A stretch of 64,000 nucleotides of DNA from NCBI GenBank assembly GCA_002356435.2, contig AP018040.2, positions 310,001 to 374,000 on the forward strand. The letters are read 5' to 3'. Both the position numbers and the translations under genes were made by a program. How positions within the stretch are numbered: position 1 is the first letter of the stretch; every line of letters starts with the position of its first letter. Below, piece after piece: positions 52,302 through 61,276 of the stretch. The stretch is from Petrimonas sp. IBARAKI. GTDB taxonomy: Bacteria; Bacteroidota; Bacteroidia; Bacteroidales; Dysgonomonadaceae. Under the pieces are notes generated by a model. The model saw only the letters and a list, made by a program, of their open reading frames with translations, ran no database searches and had not been told where the DNA came from.

Positions 52302-53354
52302 ATGAACTATTTCGAACCCTTATCGGAGATTATTGACAAGTCATCCGTACAACAGGTGCAAGAGCTGATCGAAAACAGCAGCCAGATATTGATTACCACA
52401 CACCTCTCTCCCGATGGCGATGCATTGGGGGCCTCCCTAGGGCTGTATCATTTTCTGAAGTTGAAAAAGAAAGATGTCAAGCTGATGGTTCCCAATTCGT
52501 TTCCTTATTTTTTGAAATGGATGACCGGATCCGGTGAAATTCTTGTTTACGAATATAATCCGAAAGCAGCACAGGTTATTTTCGATCACGCTGATCTGAT
52601 TTTCAGTCTCGATTACAACATACCCAAACGAGTAGGGAATATGGCATCTCTTTTGGAAAAATCCAGTGCCCGTAAAGTGCTTGTTGATCATCATCTTTTT
52701 CCCGGGGATAATTACGATGTGGTTATCTCTTATCCTGGAATTTCATCGACTAGTGAGCTGATTTTCCGTTTGCTGTACCAGGCAGACCGGTACGAAGAAA
52801 TCGACAAAACGGTTGCAGAGTGTATTTATTGTGGGATGATGACCGATACCGGTGGCTTTACGTTTAACTCCAATAATCCGGAAGTTTACCTGATAATCAG
52901 TTTGTTGCTTAGGAAGGGAATTGATAAGGACCGGATTTATTCACTGGTTTATAACAACCTTACGGAAGACCGGTTCCGGTTGCTGGGCTTCACCTTGTCG
53001 CAGCGAATGAAGGTTTATCCCGAACTTCACACGGCACTCATATGGCTATCGCTTGAAGACCAGAAACAATTCAGCTACAACAAAGGAGATACCGAAGGAT
53101 TCGTGAACTATCCGCTCAGCATTAAGGATATTATTTTTTCCGCATTTATTCGCGAAGACGAGGAGATGGTGAAGCTCTCGTTCCGCTCTCAAAGCACGTT
53201 TCCCACCAACGAATTTGCGGCTCAATTTTTTCACGGCGGAGGACATTTAAATGCCTCTGGTGGAGAGTTTTATGGCACGTTGAAAGAGGCTATTTCCCGG
53301 TTTGAAGACGGTATAGGATTGTATGCTGAAAAGTTGAGAAATACGCCGAAATAA
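52302..53354 (+). CDS. DHH-family nanoRNase/pAp phosphatase (NrnA-like)
   Basis: Degrades short RNA oligonucleotides and dephosphorylates pAp, or hydrolyses cyclic dinucleotides, depending on the family member. The 350 residues show the DHH metal motifs THLSPDGDALGASLGL, FSLDYN and VDHHLFPGD, the MMTDTGGFTF motif, and the DHHA1 domain with FHGGGHLNASGGEF at the C-terminus. No signal peptide or other domains. It follows comEC by 24 bp. Confidence 0.93.
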   Translation: MNYFEPLSEIIDKSSVQQVQELIENSSQILITTHLSPDGDALGASLGLYHFLKLKKKDVKLMVPNSFPYFLKWMTGSGEILVYEYNPKAAQVIFDHADLIFSLDYNIPKRVGNMASLLEKSSARKVLVDHHLFPGDNYDVVISYPGISSTSELIFRLLYQADRYEEIDKTVAECIYCGMMTDTGGFTFNSNNPEVYLIISLLLRKGIDKDRIYSLVYNNLTEDRFRLLGFTLSQRMKVYPELHTALIWLSLEDQKQFSYNKGDTEGFVNYPLSIKDIIFSAFIREDEEMVKLSFRSQSTFPTNEFAAQFFHGGGHLNASGGEFYGTLKEAISRFEDGIGLYAEKLRNTPK

Positions 53355-53428
53355 GATGTATCTCTCGTTTTTTCGGATTGTTATAGTTTATTTTGTGTGA
53401 AATAACATTTTTTTTAAAGGGGATTGCT

Positions 53429-53436
53429 TACATTTG
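53429..53436 (+). promoter_or_regulatory. -7 promoter box of the DUF4827 lipoprotein gene
   Basis: TACATTTG matches TAnnTTTG, 32 bases before the ATG at 53469. No spaced -33 TTG. Confidence 0.42.
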
Positions 53437-53468
53437 TAGCCAATTTCTAATTTTTCGTAATTCAAAAA

Positions 53469-54047
53469 ATGAAAAAAACACATTACATAATATTCTGTTT
53501 ACTGGGGCTTGCACTAGTCAGTACTTCTTGCAACAAAAGAAAAACGTATGCGGAGATCCTGAAGGATGAAACCCGTGCCATCGAAAAGTTTATCCTGGAA
53601 AATAAACTGGTTGTACTGGATGAATTTCCCACAAGTTTGGTCTTCAAAACCAACGAGTTTTACCGTGATCCGGCTACAGGAGTTTATTTCAATATCATCG
53701 AGCCGGGAGATACTGCCAGCAAAGTAAAAGAAGGTGAGGAGGTTTATGTCAGGTTTATCGGATTGCGATACTTCACCTCTTCGAACGACACCACCGAATA
53801 CTCTAATCTCGATCCGATACGTAGCCCGTTTCCTGAATCGCTCACATACAGGGGGCCTGTAACGGTAATGAACCGATCCCTGTATTCCGGAACAACACCT
53901 GGATGGGCTGTCCCGCTTACTTATGTGGGGCACGCCGGAAGAGTAAAAATGATTATCCCTTTCAATATGGGTTCACAAAGTGACCAGCAGTCCTATTCAA
54001 CAACCTATTACGATAACGTTCAATACCGATTCGAATCGCAATTATAA
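53469..54047 (+). CDS. DUF4827-type lipoprotein
   Basis: A 192-residue lipoprotein: signal peptide with lipobox STSC (Cys21), a basic spacer KRKTYAEILKDETRAIEKFI, and a domain resembling FKBP-like folds (KVKEGEEVYVRFIGLRYFTSSNDTTEYSN; GWAVPLTYVGHAGRVKMIIPFNMG). Proteins of this kind are known in Bacteroidales as DUF4827. The likeness to FKBP isomerases is in pattern only, so activity is not claimed. It lies 6 bp before the glmM-like gene, and the two are probably co-transcribed. Confidence 0.82.
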   Translation: MKKTHYIIFCLLGLALVSTSCNKRKTYAEILKDETRAIEKFILENKLVVLDEFPTSLVFKTNEFYRDPATGVYFNIIEPGDTASKVKEGEEVYVRFIGLRYFTSSNDTTEYSNLDPIRSPFPESLTYRGPVTVMNRSLYSGTTPGWAVPLTYVGHAGRVKMIIPFNMGSQSDQQSYSTTYYDNVQYRFESQL

Positions 54048-54053
54048 CGTATT

Positions 54054-55436
54054 ATGACACTTATTAAATCCATATCCGGTATCAGAGGCACAATTGGAGG
54101 ACGGGTGGGTGATAACCTTACTCCGGTTGATATCGTGAAATTTGCATCGGCCTATGCCCTGTTTATCAAAAAAATTACCGGAGATGCGAAGCCGAAAATA
54201 GTGGTTGGCAGAGATGCGCGGATGTCGGGTAATATGGTACATAGCCTTATTACCGGAACCTTGATGGGTATGGGTTGTGATGTGGTGGATGTGGGTATGG
54301 CAACAACGCCCACCACAGAAATAGCCGTTGTGAAAGAATCGGCATCAGGAGGAATTATAATTACTGCTAGTCACAATCCTAAACAATGGAATGCTCTTAA
54401 ATTGCTGAACAGCCGGGGCGAATTTCTGAATGCCGACCAAGGCAAAGAAATACTGGAGATGGCTGAGGCAGAAAGCTTCGAATATGCTTCTGTGGATGAA
54501 TTGGGAAAAGTTAGTCACAAACAATACCTGCACGCTCATATTCAGAGTATTCTTCAATTGGACCTGGTGGATTTAGATGCCATAAAGTCTGCCCGCTTCA
54601 GGGTGGCTGTGGATGCGGTCAACTCTGTTGGCGGAAACGCCGTCCCGGAGTTGTTGTATGCCTTGGGAGTGAAGGAGGTTTTTAAATTGCATTGTGCCAT
54701 TCACGGTAACTTTTCGCATAACCCGGAACCGTTGCCGCAAAACCTGACGGAGCTTTCGTCGCTGATGAAAAGCTCCCGGGCTGATGTGGGTTTTGCCGTT
54801 GATCCGGATGTAGACCGGTTGGTCATTTACGCCGAAAACGGAGAGCCGTTCGGCGAAGAGTATACGTTAGTAGCTGTTTCAGATTATATATTGCAACATA
54901 CCCCCGGAAATACAGTTTCTAACCTGAGTTCTACCCGGGCTTTGCGGGACATTACCCAACGACGGGGCGGTGATTATTTTGCTGCTGCAGTAGGCGAAGT
55001 GAATGTGGTGGCAAAGATGAAAGAAGTAGGGGCTGTAATTGGCGGCGAAGGTAACGGCGGAGTTATTTATCCGGCCTCGCATTACGGGCGTGATGCATTA
55101 GTAGGCATCGCTTTGTTTTTGACGCAACTGGCGAAATCAGGAAAAAAGGTGAGCGAGCTCAGGGCGGAGTACCCCGGTTATTTTATGTCGAAACAAAAAA
55201 TTGAACTTACTCCCGATATCGACACCGATGCCATCCTGCAAAAAGTGAAAGAGCGTTTCAACGGAGAACAGGTGACGGATATCGATGGTGTTAAAATTGA
55301 TTTTCCCGATAAATGGGTGCATTTACGTAAATCGAACACAGAACCTATTATTCGGATTTATTCGGAAGCAAAAACTCAGGAAGAAGCGGAAGAGGTTGGA
55401 AAACAGATTATTGATATTATCAAAGAACTCAAATAA
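54054..55436 (+). CDS. glmM: Phosphoglucosamine mutase / phosphohexomutase
   Basis: Interconverts glucosamine 6- and 1-phosphate on the way to UDP-GlcNAc for peptidoglycan and lipopolysaccharide. The 460 residues have the phosphoserine loop TASHNPKQWNALK, the metal loop DPDVDRLVIYAENGE, the sugar-binding loop GGEGNGGV and the phosphate-binding RKSNTEPIIRIYSEA. The family also contains phosphomannomutases and phosphoglucomutases, and Bacteroidetes members are not always assigned by experiment, so GlmM is the likely but not certain specificity. Confidence 0.9.
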   Translation: MTLIKSISGIRGTIGGRVGDNLTPVDIVKFASAYALFIKKITGDAKPKIVVGRDARMSGNMVHSLITGTLMGMGCDVVDVGMATTPTTEIAVVKESASGGIIITASHNPKQWNALKLLNSRGEFLNADQGKEILEMAEAESFEYASVDELGKVSHKQYLHAHIQSILQLDLVDLDAIKSARFRVAVDAVNSVGGNAVPELLYALGVKEVFKLHCAIHGNFSHNPEPLPQNLTELSSLMKSSRADVGFAVDPDVDRLVIYAENGEPFGEEYTLVAVSDYILQHTPGNTVSNLSSTRALRDITQRRGGDYFAAAVGEVNVVAKMKEVGAVIGGEGNGGVIYPASHYGRDALVGIALFLTQLAKSGKKVSELRAEYPGYFMSKQKIELTPDIDTDAILQKVKERFNGEQVTDIDGVKIDFPDKWVHLRKSNTEPIIRIYSEAKTQEEAEEVGKQIIDIIKELK

Positions 55437-55455
55437 AAGAAAGGTTAATTTCAAC

Positions 55456-55505
55456 AATTACCGTATATTAAGACACCTTCTGTTTTAGTTGCGGTAATTT
55501 TTTGT
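55456..55505 (+). terminator. Terminator after the glmM-like gene
   Basis: AATTACCG (55456-55463) pairs with CGGTAATT (55492-55499) around a long loop, followed by a T run reaching about 55503. Flanking CAAC/GTTG bases can extend pairing. The loop of 28 bases makes it weaker than the others in the window. Confidence 0.6.
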
Positions 55506-55528
55506 TGAAAAACAGACGATTGTATAGC

Positions 55529-56362
55529 ATGAAAGAACGCTTGATCAGTGATGATGACATAAGAAAGTTTCACCCGGTCTTCCGGGGGAAAAATGGAGAT
55601 AGGAACATTAAATGGGGAATGAAATTATCGGGGCTCAACAACGCCTGCGAGGTCTACGATAAATCCAAACACCTGACGGGCGTGGCTTTCTGCACCGATT
55701 TGCTAGACAAGTTGGGACTTAAGCGTACCGTTGTTAACGATCAGGTTTTGGAACCCTTCAAGGATAAGCCGTTCATTGTGGTGGCCAATCATCCCAACGG
55801 CCATGTCGACGGAATTGCGCTTATTGAAACCGTTGCATCGAGAGTGAAAAACTTTAAGGTAATGGTTAACTTTATTTTGGGGCTGGTGGATACGATGGAA
55901 GAAAACTTCATAAAAGTGAATCCATACAAACATACAGACAAAATGAAGCACATTTCGCTTTCGGGGATAAAAGAGTGTATCGACCATATCCGGAAAGGGA
56001 ACTCTATGGGGTTTTTCCCTGCAGGATCGGTTTCTAGGCTAAAGTTCCGCAACGGTAGATTTATGATTCACGACCGTCACTGGCAGCCGTCGGTCATAAA
56101 GCTCATACAAAAGGCCAGAGTTCCTGTGATTCCGCTATACATCGATTGTAGGAACAGGTATCTGTTCTACGCTACCCGGTTTCTCAACTGGCAGTTACAG
56201 AGCCTGGTTCTGTGTCACGAACTGTATAACAAGAAAGGGAAAGAAATGACATTAACATTTGGTGAACCGGTTATGCCCGACGTGATCAGATCGATCAGCG
56301 ATGCCGATGAGTTAGGTGATTTTTTACGCGATAAAACCTATGCATTAGCAAAAAAGAGGTAA
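55529..56362 (+). CDS. PlsC-like glycerolipid acyltransferase
   Basis: A 277-residue acyltransferase of the PlsC/hemolysin-like type. The catalytic His-Asp pair lies in VVANHPNGHVDGIALIE, with five residues between the two rather than the usual four, as in the NHPxGxxDG subgroup. GFFPAGSVSRLKF is the second (FPEG-like) motif. It may acylate a lysophospholipid, glycine lipid or lipid A precursor; the acceptor is unknown. The start is at ATG 55529; the frame extends to a TTG at 55502 inside the preceding terminator. Confidence 0.85.
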   Translation: MKERLISDDDIRKFHPVFRGKNGDRNIKWGMKLSGLNNACEVYDKSKHLTGVAFCTDLLDKLGLKRTVVNDQVLEPFKDKPFIVVANHPNGHVDGIALIETVASRVKNFKVMVNFILGLVDTMEENFIKVNPYKHTDKMKHISLSGIKECIDHIRKGNSMGFFPAGSVSRLKFRNGRFMIHDRHWQPSVIKLIQKARVPVIPLYIDCRNRYLFYATRFLNWQLQSLVLCHELYNKKGKEMTLTFGEPVMPDVIRSISDADELGDFLRDKTYALAKKR

Positions 56363-56378
56363 ATTTGTGAGTAAGAAC

Positions 56379-57644
56379 ATGGCCAAACAAAATATACAAC
56401 AAGTTAAACAACGTTTCGGCATTATTGGTGTTTCTTCCGAATTGGATAGGGCCATCGATATAGCTTTACAGGTTGCACCTACCGACCTGTCGGTGCTTAT
56501 TACGGGTGAGAGTGGTGTTGGGAAGGAAAACTTCCCGCAGATCATTCATCAGTACAGTCGCCGTAAGCACGGACCCTATTTTGCCATTAATTGCGGGTCT
56601 ATCCCCGAAGGAACGATCGACTCCGAGCTTTTCGGACACGAGAAAGGATCGTTTACGGGTGCTACGGCAACCCGCAAGGGATATTTTGAAGTGGCTAACG
56701 GAGGGACCCTTTTCCTTGATGAAGTAGGGGAGTTGCCGTTGTCCACGCAGGCCCGTTTATTACGCGTGCTGGAAACCGGAGAGTTTATAAAAGTAGGTTC
56801 TTCTCAGGTGGAAAAGAGTGATGTCCGGGTAGTTGCAGCTACCAACCTGAATATTGCCCAGGCCATTGAAAGGGGAAAGTTCAGGGAAGATCTGTTTTAC
56901 CGGTTAAATTCGGTTCCTATCCGCATCTCTCCGCTGCGTGACAGAAAAGAAGATATCGCGTTGTTGTTCCGGAAATTTGCTAGTGATTGCGCCGAGAAAT
57001 ACATGATGCCATCCATCACATTGACCGAGGATGCCCGGGAAATGCTTACAAATTTTCGTTGGCCCGGTAACGTCAGGCAACTGAAGAATGTAACGGAGCA
57101 AATATCGGTGATTGAACACGAACGCGTGATTACCAGCGAGATTTTGCAGAAATACCTGCCCAAAGCAGACGCTGCATTGCCTGTGTTGGCTTCGCAATCA
57201 AGAGATTCGGATCAGAAAATCTTTTCGTCGGAACGGGAGATTTTATACCAGGTCCTTTTCGATATGAAAAAAGACATCAACGATTTGAAAAATGTGGTGA
57301 AAACTATTCTGGAAGATGCGGCAACTTCGGTTCCCCAGGATGAGAATCCCATTTTCCATTCACCAGCTGCCCCTCAGGACAAGACCCCGGTGACGCTGCC
57401 GTTGAAATATGAAGAGCTGATGCCTAAAAAAAATCATCTGGCGGAGGTTCATGACCGATCCGATTTTCAGGAGGCGACCGAAGTTGAAATTACCAATTTG
57501 TCACTCGAAGATGCTGAAAAGGAGATGATCGCGTTGGCCTTGGAGAAGCATGACGGGAAGCGTAAATTGGCCGCCAGTGAACTGGGCATTTCGGAGCGTA
57601 CGTTGTACAGAAAGATTAAGGAGTACAATTTAGAGAAGTTATGA
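56379..57644 (+). CDS. Sigma-54-dependent transcriptional activator
   Basis: AAA+ activator of RpoN promoters, 421 residues, with no receiver or sensor domain at the N-terminus. Walker A is GESGVGKE (43-50). The sigma-54 contact loop is GSFTGA (90-95), with Ser for the usual Ala, and the Walker B segment is TLFLDEVGEL. The C-terminal Fis-type HTH is SLEDAEKEMIALALEKH with KLAASELGISERTLYRKIKEY. A linker (about 265-365) has no motif. The ATG at 56379 fits; a GTG 12 bases upstream is possible. It overlaps lptE by 4 bp, so it sits in a lipid/envelope operon. Confidence 0.92.
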   Translation: MAKQNIQQVKQRFGIIGVSSELDRAIDIALQVAPTDLSVLITGESGVGKENFPQIIHQYSRRKHGPYFAINCGSIPEGTIDSELFGHEKGSFTGATATRKGYFEVANGGTLFLDEVGELPLSTQARLLRVLETGEFIKVGSSQVEKSDVRVVAATNLNIAQAIERGKFREDLFYRLNSVPIRISPLRDRKEDIALLFRKFASDCAEKYMMPSITLTEDAREMLTNFRWPGNVRQLKNVTEQISVIEHERVITSEILQKYLPKADAALPVLASQSRDSDQKIFSSEREILYQVLFDMKKDINDLKNVVKTILEDAATSVPQDENPIFHSPAAPQDKTPVTLPLKYEELMPKKNHLAEVHDRSDFQEATEVEITNLSLEDAEKEMIALALEKHDGKRKLAASELGISERTLYRKIKEYNLEKL

Positions 57645-58144
57645 GAAAAATAAGAAATACAGCGGTGCTGTTTATCCTGTTGACTTCCTGTTCCATTTCT
57701 TATAAGTTCAGTGGGGCCTCCATCGATTATAACCTGACCAAAACCTTGCAGCTGGGTACTTTCGTGAATCAGGCGCCGTTGGTTTATCCGCCATTGGAGT
57801 CGCGCTTCAACGAAGCATTGAAAGATATGTTTACCCGGAATACCCGGTTGCAGTTTGTGAATCAGAACGGCGATATGGAGATAGAAGGTGAAATTGTGGG
57901 TTACGAACTAACACCGCTTGCCGTGCAAGAAGATGCGTTTGCTGCAGAGACCCGCTTAACGATGAATGTTCGTATGCGTTTTCGTAACAATAAAATCCCG
58001 GGACAAGATAAAGAGGAGACAATCTCTGCCAACCGCACCTTCTCCAGTAACGTTAACCTGACAGACGTACAGGATCAATTGATTAAAGAGCTTACCGATG
58101 AAATTGTAGATCAGATTTTCAACACGACTATGGCAAACTGGTGA
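57641..58144 (+). CDS. lptE: LptE-like outer-membrane lipoprotein
   Basis: Partner of LptD in placing lipopolysaccharide in the outer leaflet. The 167 residues have a lipobox (LTSC, Cys17) and then the family pattern YKFSGASIDYNLTKTLQLGTFVNQAPLVYPPLESRFNEAL, followed by beta-strands (MEIEGEIVGYELTPLA) and a C-terminal helix (IKELTDEIVDQIFNTTMANW). Bacteroidetes LptE is divergent from the E. coli one, so the call rests on this pattern and the neighbouring envelope genes. ATGA overlap with the sigma-54 activator. Confidence 0.87.
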   Translation: MRKIRNTAVLFILLTSCSISYKFSGASIDYNLTKTLQLGTFVNQAPLVYPPLESRFNEALKDMFTRNTRLQFVNQNGDMEIEGEIVGYELTPLAVQEDAFAAETRLTMNVRMRFRNNKIPGQDKEETISANRTFSSNVNLTDVQDQLIKELTDEIVDQIFNTTMANW

Positions 58145-58145
58145 G

Positions 58146-58883
58146 ATGGATAAATCGGATTTTTTTAGTTATATCACGGATAACAGGAAGTTGGATGAAA
58201 GAAGCCTGAGCGGGTTGGAGAACCTGGTTGAAGAGTATCCTTATTTTCAAACTGCCCATTTGCTGTTGGCTAAGAACCGGTATTTAACCCGCCGGGAAGA
58301 ATTTGAAAAGAACCTGGCAAAAACTGCTGTTTTCTGTGCCGACAGAAGCCGATTCTTTTATTTTATCAACAACGATAAATATGCCCGGTTTTTTCCGAAA
58401 GAAACGGTATCAAGCCCTGTCGACAGAACTCAAGCCTTGTTGAACGCTTACCTGGATACTTTTTCCGAAGAACCCCGGGAAATTCCGGAAATTGAAACAA
58501 GCATCGTTTCCACGGATTATTTCACTTATCTGCAGAGCCTGGAGGAAGAGCCGGACGGAGAAATTGCAGAAGCCCGTCAAAACGAATTTAAGCATCAAGA
58601 CATCATTGATAGTTTTTTGGAAAAAGCTGCAGCTAACGAGATTACAATCACTTCGTTGGAAAGAGAACCGACCGAAACTCAAGAGGTAGATGCAGAGCCG
58701 GGTAACGATGGATTTTTAACGGAAACGCTTGCGAAAATTTACATTAAACAAAAAAAATATGAACAAGCATTGACAATTATTCGGCAATTAAGTTTGAATT
58801 TTCCAAAAAAAAGTGTTTACTTTGCCGACCAAATTCGATTTTTGGAACTTTTGATACTCAACGAGAAAAATAAAAAAGAATAA
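58146..58883 (+). CDS. Conserved protein of unknown function between lptE and secG
   Basis: A 245-residue soluble, acidic protein without signal peptide. The N-terminal third (LVEEYPYFQTAHLLLAKNRY) and the last third (TETLAKIYIKQKKYEQALTIIRQLSLNFPKKSVYFADQIRFLELLI) look like TPR-type helical hairpins, and the middle is rich in Glu and Ser/Thr. It starts one base after lptE and ends 2 bp before secG, so it is surely co-transcribed with both. This suggests a cytoplasmic helper of envelope export, but no function is known to me. Confidence 0.82.
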   Translation: MDKSDFFSYITDNRKLDERSLSGLENLVEEYPYFQTAHLLLAKNRYLTRREEFEKNLAKTAVFCADRSRFFYFINNDKYARFFPKETVSSPVDRTQALLNAYLDTFSEEPREIPEIETSIVSTDYFTYLQSLEEEPDGEIAEARQNEFKHQDIIDSFLEKAAANEITITSLEREPTETQEVDAEPGNDGFLTETLAKIYIKQKKYEQALTIIRQLSLNFPKKSVYFADQIRFLELLILNEKNKKE

Positions 58884-58885
58884 AC

Positions 58886-59239
58886 ATGTATATTTTTATT
58901 ACCATCCTTATTTTAATTGCCGCCATCCTGATGATCCTCATCGTGTTGGTGCAAAACTCCAAAGGCGGTGGACTGGCAGCAGGCTTTTCATCATCGAACC
59001 AAATAATGGGTGTACGCAAAACTACCGACTTTCTGGAAAAAGCAACTTGGACTTTGGCTGCTACTATCCTTGTTTTAAGTATACTAACGGCAAAGTTTAC
59101 CACTTCAAGATCAACGGTTCCCCAATCTCAGGTTGAAGTTCAACAGCCGGCGCCGCTCAATCCGACCACAGCGCCCGACGTTACTCCGGTGATGCCCATA
59201 CAGCCTGACCAGCAACAGGCTACCCCACCCACAGAATAA
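58886..59239 (+). CDS. secG: Preprotein translocase subunit SecG
   Basis: Small component of the SecYEG channel. The 117 residues show two membrane helices (YIFITILILIAAILMILIVLV and TWTLAATILVLSILTAKF) joined by the conserved loop QNSKGGGLAAGFSSSNQIMGVRKTTDFLEKATW. The Pro/Gln-rich C-terminal tail (about 80-117) is a Bacteroidetes-type extension. Last gene of the lptE unit, followed by a terminator. Confidence 0.94.
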   Translation: MYIFITILILIAAILMILIVLVQNSKGGGLAAGFSSSNQIMGVRKTTDFLEKATWTLAATILVLSILTAKFTTSRSTVPQSQVEVQQPAPLNPTTAPDVTPVMPIQPDQQQATPPTE

Positions 59240-59264
59240 TCGATTCGATTCGAACAATACAGGA

Positions 59265-59294
59265 AAGAGAGAAGCTTCACGGTTTCTCTTTTTT
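59265..59294 (+). terminator. Terminator after secG
   Basis: AGAGAA (59268-59273) pairs with TTCTCT (59284-59289), extendable by wobble and A-T pairs, and is followed by a T run. A moderate stem but well placed, 25 bp after the secG stop. Confidence 0.6.
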
Positions 59295-59339
59295 CGTATG
59301 CGGACCTTCTAAAAGTAAAAAAGTTATTTTCATTTAAAC

Positions 59340-59370
59340 TTTGTGGATATGTTTTAAAGCATTAATTTTG
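59340..59370 (+). promoter_or_regulatory. Promoter of the glutamate mutase operon
   Basis: TTTG (59340-59343) lies exactly 19 bp ahead of TAATTTTG (59363-59370), a textbook Bacteroidetes promoter, 27 bases before the glmS ATG. It shows that the mutase genes are transcribed separately from secG. Confidence 0.8.
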
Positions 59371-59397
59371 CATTGTACTATTAATGAAAAATACTGT

Positions 59398-59808
59398 ATG
59401 AATGAAAAAACTATTGTAACCGGAGTGATTGGCGCTGATGTACATGCCGTAGGCAATAAGATTCTCGCTTTTGCTCTGGAACAGGCTGGATTCAAAGTGG
59501 TTAACCTGGGTGTTATGGTTGCACAGGAAGAATACATCGAAGCCGCACTGGAAACTAACGCCGATGCTATTCTGGTATCTTCGCTTTACGGACATGGCGA
59601 AATTGATTGCCAGGGCTTGCGCGAAAAATGCGACGAAGCCGGGCTCAAAGAGATTCCGCTTTTGGCAGGTGGAAACCTGGTGGTAGGAAAACAAAACTTC
59701 GAAGAGGTAGAAAAGCGTTTCCTGGCTATGGGATTTACCCGGGTTTATCCACCGGGTACGGCCGTGGAAACGAGTATTGCCGATTTAAAAGAAATTCTCA
59801 ATATCTGA
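59398..59808 (+). CDS. glmS: Glutamate mutase sigma subunit (methylaspartate mutase S)
   Basis: Small cobalamin-binding subunit of glutamate mutase, which rearranges L-glutamate to (2S,3S)-3-methylaspartate. The 136 residues carry the B12 motif D14-x-H16-x-x-G19 in [11 protein letters not shown], the [11 protein letters not shown] loop and GGN. Length matches the clostridial subunit (about 137). The start is ATG 59398, after the promoter; the frame extends to a TTG at 59341 inside the promoter. This glmS is the mutase gene, not glucosamine synthase. Confidence 0.95.
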   Translation: MNEKTIVTGVIGADVHAVGNKILAFALEQAGFKVVNLGVMVAQEEYIEAALETNADAILVSSLYGHGEIDCQGLREKCDEAGLKEIPLLAGGNLVVGKQNFEEVEKRFLAMGFTRVYPPGTAVETSIADLKEILNI

Positions 59809-59872
59809 TTCGACGTTTCGTAACTATTTCCTCGCAGCTACCCATTACTATTGAATAACGCGCAGTATCACC

Positions 59873-61276
59873 ATGAACATTCTCACTGCAGATATCGGCA
59901 GCACCTATACCAAACTGACAGCGATTGATACCGCCAAGAAGGAGATTGTTGCAACCTCCTCAGCCTTTACCACCATCGATACCAATGTGGAGGAGGGTTT
60001 TACGGCTGCTTATAATAAATTGAAGCGACAGGCCGGAGCGTTCCGCTACGACGAACTGCTTTGTTGCAGCAGTGCTGCCGGAGGGTTGAAAATGGTTTCG
60101 CTGGGGCTGGTTCCCGAACTTACCGCTAAGGCGGCAAAACTTGCCGCAGCCAGTGCGGGAGCCAAAGTGGTCAAAACATATGCTTTTGAAATATCGCAGG
60201 CGGAACAGGCAGAAATTTTTGATATCCGTCCCGACCTGGTGTTGCTCTGCGGCGGAACCGATGGCGGAAATAAGGAAGTTATTCTTGCCAATGCGCGCCG
60301 GTTGTGTCAGGTCGGGTGTCCGTTCACCGTGGTTGTAGCCGGTAACAAATGCGCATCGTTTGAGCTGGAAGAGATTTTCAGGGCATCGGGTAAACCGTTT
60401 GTGATAACCGAAAATGTTATGCCTGAGTTCAACCGGTTAAACATTGAACCTGCGCGGAGAAAAATAAAAGAATTGTTTATCAGCCGCATCATTGAAGCCA
60501 AAGGGCTTAGCCGCATTCAGGAAATGTGCAAAACCGATATAATCCCCACGCCGTTAGCGGTGTTAAATGCTTGTGAACTGCTGAGCAAAGGCACTAAAAA
60601 CATGCCAGGATTAGGGGATTTGCTAGCTGTGGATATAGGAGGGGCGACCACGGACGTTTACTCCATCTCCGATGGCAGGCCCACCCTCGAAAACGTTACC
60701 GTGAAAGGACTTCCGGAACCCATTAGCAAACGTACCGTTGAGGGCGATCTGGGGATGCGCTACAGCCTTCCGTCGTTGGTGGACGAACTGGACTTGGATG
60801 CTTTTTCGAAGGAGTTAAGCATCGACAGGTCGGAGGTGATTGGCTGGGTAAGCACCTGCACGCAGCATCCCGGTTTGTTGGCGGAAGCTGAGTCCCGGGA
60901 ACAAAAGATCGAGGAGCTGATAGCGCGTAATGCCGTGAAAATAGCCGTGGAAAGGCACGCTGGTACCTATCAGCCAGTGTACACTCCTTTCGGACAGGTG
61001 TATACCCTTACAGGAAAAGACCTTGCCGCAGTACCGTTTGTTATCGGTATCGGAGGGGTTGTTATCAATGCCCGTCGGCCTCACGCCATTCTGGAAGGCG
61101 CTAAGCGGCAACCGGACGATCACGTGTTTGCCAAACCCGAACAGCCCGGTTATTTAATCGATAAAAAATATATTTTTGCGTCTATGGGATTGCTTGGCTC
61201 AGCTTATCCCGATCTGGCGTTAGAATTGATGAAAAAAGAAACAATAAATCTGACTCATTATGGAAATTTCCAATAA
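59873..61276 (+). CDS. glmL: MutL/GlmL, reactivating chaperone of glutamate mutase
   Basis: An actin/HSP70-type ATPase fold of 467 residues. Its phosphate loops are [17 protein letters not shown] and [16 protein letters not shown]. The MutL family of the glutamate mutase operon is thought to exchange damaged cobalamin or guard the enzyme, as diol dehydratase reactivases do. Placed between the S and E subunits, as in Clostridium tetanomorphum. It overlaps the E subunit gene by 17 bp. Confidence 0.92.
   Translation: MNILTADIGSTYTKLTAIDTAKKEIVATSSAFTTIDTNVEEGFTAAYNKLKRQAGAFRYDELLCCSSAAGGLKMVSLGLVPELTAKAAKLAAASAGAKVVKTYAFEISQAEQAEIFDIRPDLVLLCGGTDGGNKEVILANARRLCQVGCPFTVVVAGNKCASFELEEIFRASGKPFVITENVMPEFNRLNIEPARRKIKELFISRIIEAKGLSRIQEMCKTDIIPTPLAVLNACELLSKGTKNMPGLGDLLAVDIGGATTDVYSISDGRPTLENVTVKGLPEPISKRTVEGDLGMRYSLPSLVDELDLDAFSKELSIDRSEVIGWVSTCTQHPGLLAEAESREQKIEELIARNAVKIAVERHAGTYQPVYTPFGQVYTLTGKDLAAVPFVIGIGGVVINARRPHAILEGAKRQPDDHVFAKPEQPGYLIDKKYIFASMGLLGSAYPDLALELMKKETINLTHYGNFQ

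Noticed and set aside
59240-59397. Cobalamin riboswitch ahead of the glutamate mutase genes
   Set aside because: Most of the 158-bp gap lies before the promoter; the transcribed leader of about 20-25 bases is far too short.
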